Shown piece by piece: positions 59,999 through 64,000 of a stretch of DNA of 64,000 bases. A program made the translations under genes and the position numbers. The notes beneath the pieces were generated by a model. The model worked only from the letters and a program-made list of their open reading frames with translations. It was not told the origin of the DNA and searched no databases. Positions within the stretch are counted from its first letter, which is position 1; the number at the start of each line of letters is the position of its first letter. The stretch is from contig NZ_JAGFNS010000035.1 of NCBI RefSeq assembly GCF_017592555.1, positions 32,106-96,105 on the forward strand, given 5' to 3'. The DNA is from Actinoplanes flavus (GTDB lineage: Bacteria; Actinomycetota; Actinomycetes; Mycobacteriales; Micromonosporaceae).

Positions 59999-60003
59999 AG
60001 GGG

Positions 60004-61614
60004 ATGGACGCGGAGCAGCCAACGGTCTGGTGGGTCAACCAAGGTGCAACGTATAGCAAGGCGCGTCGCACCGGTGTCATCTGGGCTCCGAAGCTCAACA
60101 AAGCCGGTCGACCCCAGCACCATTGGGAGGCCATGAACGACGTTCGCGAAGGCGACATCATCCTGCATTACAGCCAAGGAAGCCTGCGAGCCATCGGGAC
60201 GGCGCTTGGCAGTGCGGAGTCTGCGGAGAACCCATTCGGGACTGCGGAGTGGAATCAGGACGGTCGACTGATTCATGTGCAGTACCAGGATCTTAGTGAG
60301 GGAATCCCGCTCGGATCGATTCCCGCGGCCGTGCGAACTCGGGCCGGAGGCCCGTTCACCAGCGTTGGTTCGGTGCAGCAGGGGTACCTGTTCAAGGTCA
60401 GCAACGCCGTCCTGGATGTTCTGGTTCGGAAGTTCCCCGAATTTGGTGCCGCATTGTCCTGGTATCAGCCGTCGTCGCCGGCACCGACCGGAGGCGAGAT
60501 CGACCTCCAGATTGCGGCCGAAGAGTTCCAACGAGCAGTCGAAAAGTCGGGGCTATCTTTCGCCCCCGAAAGTAAGCTCGTGCGCGCCTTTCTCGCCGGT
60601 CTCCTAGCTAAGCCGTTCGCGATCCTGACCGGGTTGTCGGGCTCTGGGAAGACTCAGCTCGCCATGCGCCTGGGCGACTGGTTCGGTCACGATGACGATG
60701 GGCGCCCGCGTTATCTGGTGGTGCCCGTCCGGCCGGACTGGACCGGTCCCGAGGCGCTGCTCGGCTATGAGGATGCTCTGCGGAGCGCCGAAGCTAAGGT
60801 GCCCGTCTGGTTTGTGCCCGAGACATTGCAACTAATCCTTCGGGCGATTGACGAGCCAACGGTGCCGTATCTGCTGGTCCTCGACGAGATGAATCTCGCC
60901 CACGTTGAGCGCTACTTCGCCGACTTTCTGTCTGGTGTTGAATCGCGCCAACCGATCCTGCCTGATCTGGTTCGGCGCGACGACGATTCGCCCTGGGAGG
61001 TGCGTAGCATTCCCGGCGAGCGGCTACCGCTGCCCCGCAACCTGTTCGTCATCGGCACGGTCAACGTGGATGAGACGACCTACATGTTCTCGCCGAAGGT
61101 TCTTGACCGGGCCTGGACCTACGAGTTCCGGGTGGACGCCGACACGCTGGACCCCGATCGTGGTCGACCCGCACCGGCACCAACCGCGCCGCAGTCGCTG
61201 ATTCAAGATCTCTGTGGGCTGGTCGAGGATGATGACTGGCAACGCCGGCATCCGTATGTATTCCGGGACGAGCTTGTCGAACAGTTACGCGCGTTGCATC
61301 GCTCGCTCGCCCGAGTGGGATTTGAATTCGGCCATCGGACGATGTTTGAGGCGGTCCGCTTCGCTGCTATCTACGCGGCGATGGGAAGGGCTGATGAGAC
61401 GCCCTCCGTGGATGACCTTCTGGATCTCATTCTGATGCAGAAAATCCTGCCCCGCCTGCATGGTTCTCGACGGCGGTTGGAGCCATTCCTCGTTGACCTC
61501 AGCGCGCAAGCACGGCCTGGCGCCGGAGCGATCCGTTGGCCGCTAACGTACGCCAAGATTGAGCGGATGTTGGAAATCGTCCGAGCTAATCAGTTCGTCA
61601 GTTTCGCTGAGTAG
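60004..61614 (+). CDS. McrB-like AAA+ GTPase with N-terminal EVE/PUA-like domain
   Basis: A 536-residue protein from ATG 60004. Residues ~5-140 resemble an EVE-type modified-base reader ('WWVNQGATYSKARRTGVIW', 'HHWEAMNDVREGDIILHYSQ'). The AAA+ motor has Walker A GLSGSGKTQ near residue 211, Walker B 'LLVLDEMNLAHVERYFADF' near 292, and the McrB-type sensor 'GTVNVDETTYMFSPKVLDRA'. McrB drives a nuclease on modified DNA. The downstream gene, two bases away, is that nuclease. GC content is visibly lower than the flanks and a TTA leucine codon occurs in 'VEQLRAL', suggesting recent transfer. Confidence 0.88.
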   Translation: MDAEQPTVWWVNQGATYSKARRTGVIWAPKLNKAGRPQHHWEAMNDVREGDIILHYSQGSLRAIGTALGSAESAENPFGTAEWNQDGRLIHVQYQDLSEGIPLGSIPAAVRTRAGGPFTSVGSVQQGYLFKVSNAVLDVLVRKFPEFGAALSWYQPSSPAPTGGEIDLQIAAEEFQRAVEKSGLSFAPESKLVRAFLAGLLAKPFAILTGLSGSGKTQLAMRLGDWFGHDDDGRPRYLVVPVRPDWTGPEALLGYEDALRSAEAKVPVWFVPETLQLILRAIDEPTVPYLLVLDEMNLAHVERYFADFLSGVESRQPILPDLVRRDDDSPWEVRSIPGERLPLPRNLFVIGTVNVDETTYMFSPKVLDRAWTYEFRVDADTLDPDRGRPAPAPTAPQSLIQDLCGLVEDDDWQRRHPYVFRDELVEQLRALHRSLARVGFEFGHRTMFEAVRFAAIYAAMGRADETPSVDDLLDLILMQKILPRLHGSRRRLEPFLVDLSAQARPGAGAIRWPLTYAKIERMLEIVRANQFVSFAE

Positions 61615-61616
61615 CC

Positions 61617-63830
61617 GTGGCTTCCATCGCATTACCGCTCCGCGATGACGGTGGCCAGGACCGGGGATCGCTCGTGGTGTCCGAACTCCCCGGTGGACCT
61701 CGGCTTGCGACGGGGGATCCCACAGCGCTGATGGAGGGTCAGCGGTATCGGTATGAGTTGCAGGGTTTCGATCGGATCGTGCAGCTTGAGCCGGCAGAGA
61801 TCTTCGACGCAGACGACGAGACGATGCGCAGTGGCCGCATTCTCCCAGGTCAGTACGTTGGAAAGATCACCGTCGTGGTGCGCTTCGACGGCTCAACCCC
61901 CTTGTCAACGACGGTCGAGGTGGTGCCTGCCAAACTAACGCAGGCCCACGAGTACCGACAGATGCTCGCCGATATCACCGCCCACGCTGCCGAAGCGGTC
62001 CTGCAGGGCTTCGCGCCGGCGACCGTTGAGGCGGTGGTCACGACCCGCAATACCGACCTGCTCTATCAACAGTTCGCCGTCCTTGAATCCCAGGTGCGTT
62101 CCGACGAGTTTGGCGCCGCTGTGGGGCGGATTCTCGGCAATCCGCACGTCGACTGGCGATCGGCGACGGAGCGGCGAAGGCCGGGAGGCGCGCATCCAGC
62201 CGGATCGCACTTTGGTAGAGCCCTCGCCGCTCCCGGTCCGCGTCAACCGTGGCTGCCTGGGCGAGGCCGCGCCGCACTAGCAACAATGCCGACCACGCTC
62301 GAGCGGCAGAAGCATGAGAGCACAACGGATACGGCGCCCAACCGGTTTATCAAGCACGTCCTGGAGACCTGGCGAGCTATCGCGCAGCAACTATTGACTG
62401 GCCTCGTGCGTGACGACGGCGGCACCCCCCAACCTGGCCCAGCTCGCCGCGGGGTGCAGGCCGCGGAAGAGGTGATTGAGATTCTCGACGAGATTCTCAG
62501 CCATCCCTTCTTCCGGCATGTGGGTATCCTCGATCGCTTTCCGGCCAGCAGTCAGGTCCTGCTTAAGCGGGAGGGCTACCGGCAATTGCTCCATATGTCC
62601 GTGCTTGTCCTAGCCGGATTGGACCTGTCCTTCGAGTCGGGCATTGAGGATATTTACCGCCCATCCCTCCGCAATGTGGCGACATTGTATGAACTCTGGT
62701 GCTATCTGGCCTTGGTCGATATCGTCGGGATGGTGTGCGAACAGCCGCAGAGCGGGAGCGCTTTCACGTTAAGTAAGAATGGGCTATCGCTGCGGCTGAA
62801 GACTGGTGAGGATTCCGCGGTGCGATGGCAGACGATGCGCCGCGGCCGTTCTCTTGAAGTGCAACTACTATTCAACCGGCAGTTCAATGCGGGTGGCGGC
62901 TCGTGGACGGCATCGATGCGACCAGACTGTTCCGTCCTTATTCGGCCTCTGGACTCGACACTCGGCGGCGCTGGTGAACCGTTTGATGTCTGGCTTCACT
63001 TCGATGCCAAATATCGGGTCAGCGGTGCGTCATCGATCGAACTCTGGGAGGAGAACGGCGAATCGTCGTCTCGAGGGGCTGCGAAGAACGACGATCTTCT
63101 CAAGATGCACGCCTATCGCGACGCCATCCACCGTACCGCCGGTGCATATGTCCTCTATCCGGGTGACAAGACTTTCGACAAGCGACAGTTTGCCGAGACG
63201 CTGCCCGGACTTGGCGCCTTTCCCCTGCGCCCGGGCGCCACGGAGAGGCATGGGGTCGAGGCGATCTCAAACTTCCTGGCAGAGGTCCTAGACCACGTGG
63301 CCGACCAGGCTACGCAGCATGAGCGGGAGAGATTCTGGCGGTCCCGGATTCACGCCTCGCCGGTTCACGCGCACCCGAACCTGTCGCCCGTGCCCTTCCT
63401 GGATAAGCCGCCCGCGGATACCGACGTTTTGGTGGGCTATGTGCGAGGTTCGCAGCACCGAGCCTGGATCGATCAGGCTCGCAGTTACAACGTCCGCGCC
63501 GATAGTCGTAGTGGGTCGGTGCGGCTGGGAAGTCGGGTCCTGAGCGCCACGATGGTGTTGCTGTATGAGTTGGCGGACGGAACTGAGCGCATCGTGGGGC
63601 TCGCTCGTGCGGGTGAATGGCGGGCCGTGGATCGGCAGGAACTTATCGATACCGGCTATCCCGCGCCGCGCGGAAATCTGTATCTGGTGACTAGTCTGGA
63701 GGTCGTTTCGAGGCCACCCGACTGGCTCCCGCTGGTTCGGGTCAGTTCCCTCCGTCCTCCCGGCCACGTGCCCGGAGCGCCGTTTGCGGTGACGTGGCTC
63801 GACCTGATGTCGAGCACCCTGCGCACCTAA
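61617..63830 (+). CDS. McrC-like nuclease (DUF2357/DUF524, PD-(D/E)XK)
   Basis: A 737-residue partner of the McrB-like protein, GTG start. Residues ~1-330 are the DUF2357-type region ('YRYELQGFDRIVQLEPAEIF', 'GYRQLLHMSVLVLAGLDLSF'). The nuclease core has 'MRPDCSVLI', then 'DVWLHFDAKYRV' (D...D-x-K) and 'DLLKMHAYRDAIHRTAGAYV', the PD-(D/E)XK metal site. A C-terminal ~150-residue extension follows ('VLVGYVRGSQHRAWIDQARS'). TTA codon in 'FTLSK'. The pair should cut modified foreign DNA, a type IV restriction system. Confidence 0.85.
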   Translation: MASIALPLRDDGGQDRGSLVVSELPGGPRLATGDPTALMEGQRYRYELQGFDRIVQLEPAEIFDADDETMRSGRILPGQYVGKITVVVRFDGSTPLSTTVEVVPAKLTQAHEYRQMLADITAHAAEAVLQGFAPATVEAVVTTRNTDLLYQQFAVLESQVRSDEFGAAVGRILGNPHVDWRSATERRRPGGAHPAGSHFGRALAAPGPRQPWLPGRGRAALATMPTTLERQKHESTTDTAPNRFIKHVLETWRAIAQQLLTGLVRDDGGTPQPGPARRGVQAAEEVIEILDEILSHPFFRHVGILDRFPASSQVLLKREGYRQLLHMSVLVLAGLDLSFESGIEDIYRPSLRNVATLYELWCYLALVDIVGMVCEQPQSGSAFTLSKNGLSLRLKTGEDSAVRWQTMRRGRSLEVQLLFNRQFNAGGGSWTASMRPDCSVLIRPLDSTLGGAGEPFDVWLHFDAKYRVSGASSIELWEENGESSSRGAAKNDDLLKMHAYRDAIHRTAGAYVLYPGDKTFDKRQFAETLPGLGAFPLRPGATERHGVEAISNFLAEVLDHVADQATQHERERFWRSRIHASPVHAHPNLSPVPFLDKPPADTDVLVGYVRGSQHRAWIDQARSYNVRADSRSGSVRLGSRVLSATMVLLYELADGTERIVGLARAGEWRAVDRQELIDTGYPAPRGNLYLVTSLEVVSRPPDWLPLVRVSSLRPPGHVPGAPFAVTWLDLMSSTLRT

Positions 63831-63893
63831 GGCGTGTTCCAGAAGTCGTGGTGGCCGGTGAAGGTCACGGCGTGGCGGTGATCGATATTTGAA

Positions 63894-63948
63894 GAGGTCT
63901 CCGGTAAACGGTTCAGCGACCAAGCTCGAACTTCATACCGGAGACCTC
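63894..63948. promoter_or_regulatory. 13-bp inverted repeat over the transposase ribosome site
   Basis: GAGGTCTCCGGTA (63894-63906) and its exact complement TACCGGAGACCTC (63936-63948) flank 29 bases; the right arm contains the GGAG Shine-Dalgarno and touches the GTG start at 63949. When transcribed from outside, the mRNA would fold and hide the start. This is a known strategy by which insertion sequences avoid activation by read-through; here it is inferred. Confidence 0.6.
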
Positions 63949-64000
63949 GTGGCCACCTTAGCGGTGACGAGGCGGCATGACCTCACCGACGCCCAGTGGC
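63949..64000 (+). CDS. IS5-family-like transposase, N terminus only
   Basis: GTG 63949 begins 'ATLAVTRRHDLTDAQW' before the window ends. 'R-[YH]-DLTD-x-QW' is the usual opening of IS5-family (DUF4096 helix-turn-helix) transposases. The catalytic DDE domain lies outside the window. Confidence 0.65.
   Translation, partial: MATLAVTRRHDLTDAQW

Larger units (their letters stand above)
63831..64000 (+). mobile_element. Left end of an IS5-family-like insertion sequence (continues beyond window)
   Basis: Right after the McrC-like stop the sequence changes to 'GGCGTGTTCCAGAAGTCGTG', a typical IS left end, followed by an untranslated leader and a transposase start. The other end is outside, so terminal repeats and target duplication cannot be checked. 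The IS lies only bases from the nuclease stop codon, so it may have truncated or capped the island. Confidence 0.65.

Noticed and set aside
1..64000. tRNA, rRNA, riboswitch or replication-origin features
   Set aside because: Scanning by eye found no convincing T-loop/acceptor pairs, rRNA stretches, DnaA-box clusters or known riboswitch cores; a covariance-model search would be needed to exclude them.

Overview
The window reads as chromosome from a very GC-rich, multicellular-type actinomycete, most likely Micromonosporaceae (an Actinoplanes-like organism). That placement is an inference from strong third-position GC, frequent GTG and TTG starts, GTGA/ATGA stop-start overlaps, and the protein families present (STAND/NB-ARC ATPases, CHAT protease, LAL-type LuxR, MmyB-type XRE regulators, DUF6193, F420/LLM-type oxidoreductase). 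No rRNA or tRNA gene was recognised.

Region 1 (1-15,376) is the most unusual part. After the 3' part of a Cys-pair propeller-like protein come two membrane-anchored STAND ATPases on the minus strand (1064-5553, ATGA-coupled). Divergent from them is a tightly coupled four-gene operon: an HExxH metallopeptidase-like protein, a CHAT-domain (caspase-like) protease with a degenerate STAND-like tail, a 1646-residue STAND ATPase with a 12 x 24 bp repeat linker, and an unrecognised 340-residue protein. By composition this looks like an NTPase-controlled, protease-based conflict or programmed-death module, and it is the best candidate here for an undescribed system.

Region 2 (15,383-39,490) holds mostly intact metabolic and regulatory genes, usually as divergent regulator/enzyme pairs: AKR/MmyB, NmrA/HxlR, NmrA/AraC. 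It also has a GGDEF-EAL protein, a SnoaL-like protein, an FAD/NAD(P) protein, enoyl-CoA hydratase plus a coiled-coil protein, a GMC oxidoreductase-aldehyde dehydrogenase pair, an ArfA-like OmpA/BON membrane protein with its small partner, a LAL regulator, DUF6193 and an aromatic-ring monooxygenase. A frameshifted SEC-C gene lies at 27,177-27,420.

Region 3 (39,676-60,000) mixes intact genes with many remnants. The intact genes are a secreted repeat protein, GNAT, UbiA-type prenyltransferase, Ser/Thr kinase, SDR, MmyB regulator, GlxA/AraC, saccharopine-dehydrogenase-like, PadR, membrane proteins, pRiA4b ORF-3-like and LLM oxidoreductase. The remnants are a DUF418 5' end abutting an internally deleted serine recombinase, a YhgE/Pip core, DoxX and MarR tails joined head to head, an ABC ATPase cut after Walker A, a BBE-type oxidoreductase and a B12-binding radical-SAM gene.

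Region 4 (60,004-64,000) is a lower-GC McrB/McrC-like type IV restriction pair carrying TTA codons, followed directly by the start of an IS5-like element whose transposase start is enclosed by a 13-bp inverted repeat.

A window-wide trait is the abundance of minisatellites. They fill several spaces between convergent genes, often taking in a stop codon, and also form in-frame low-complexity linkers inside at least four proteins.
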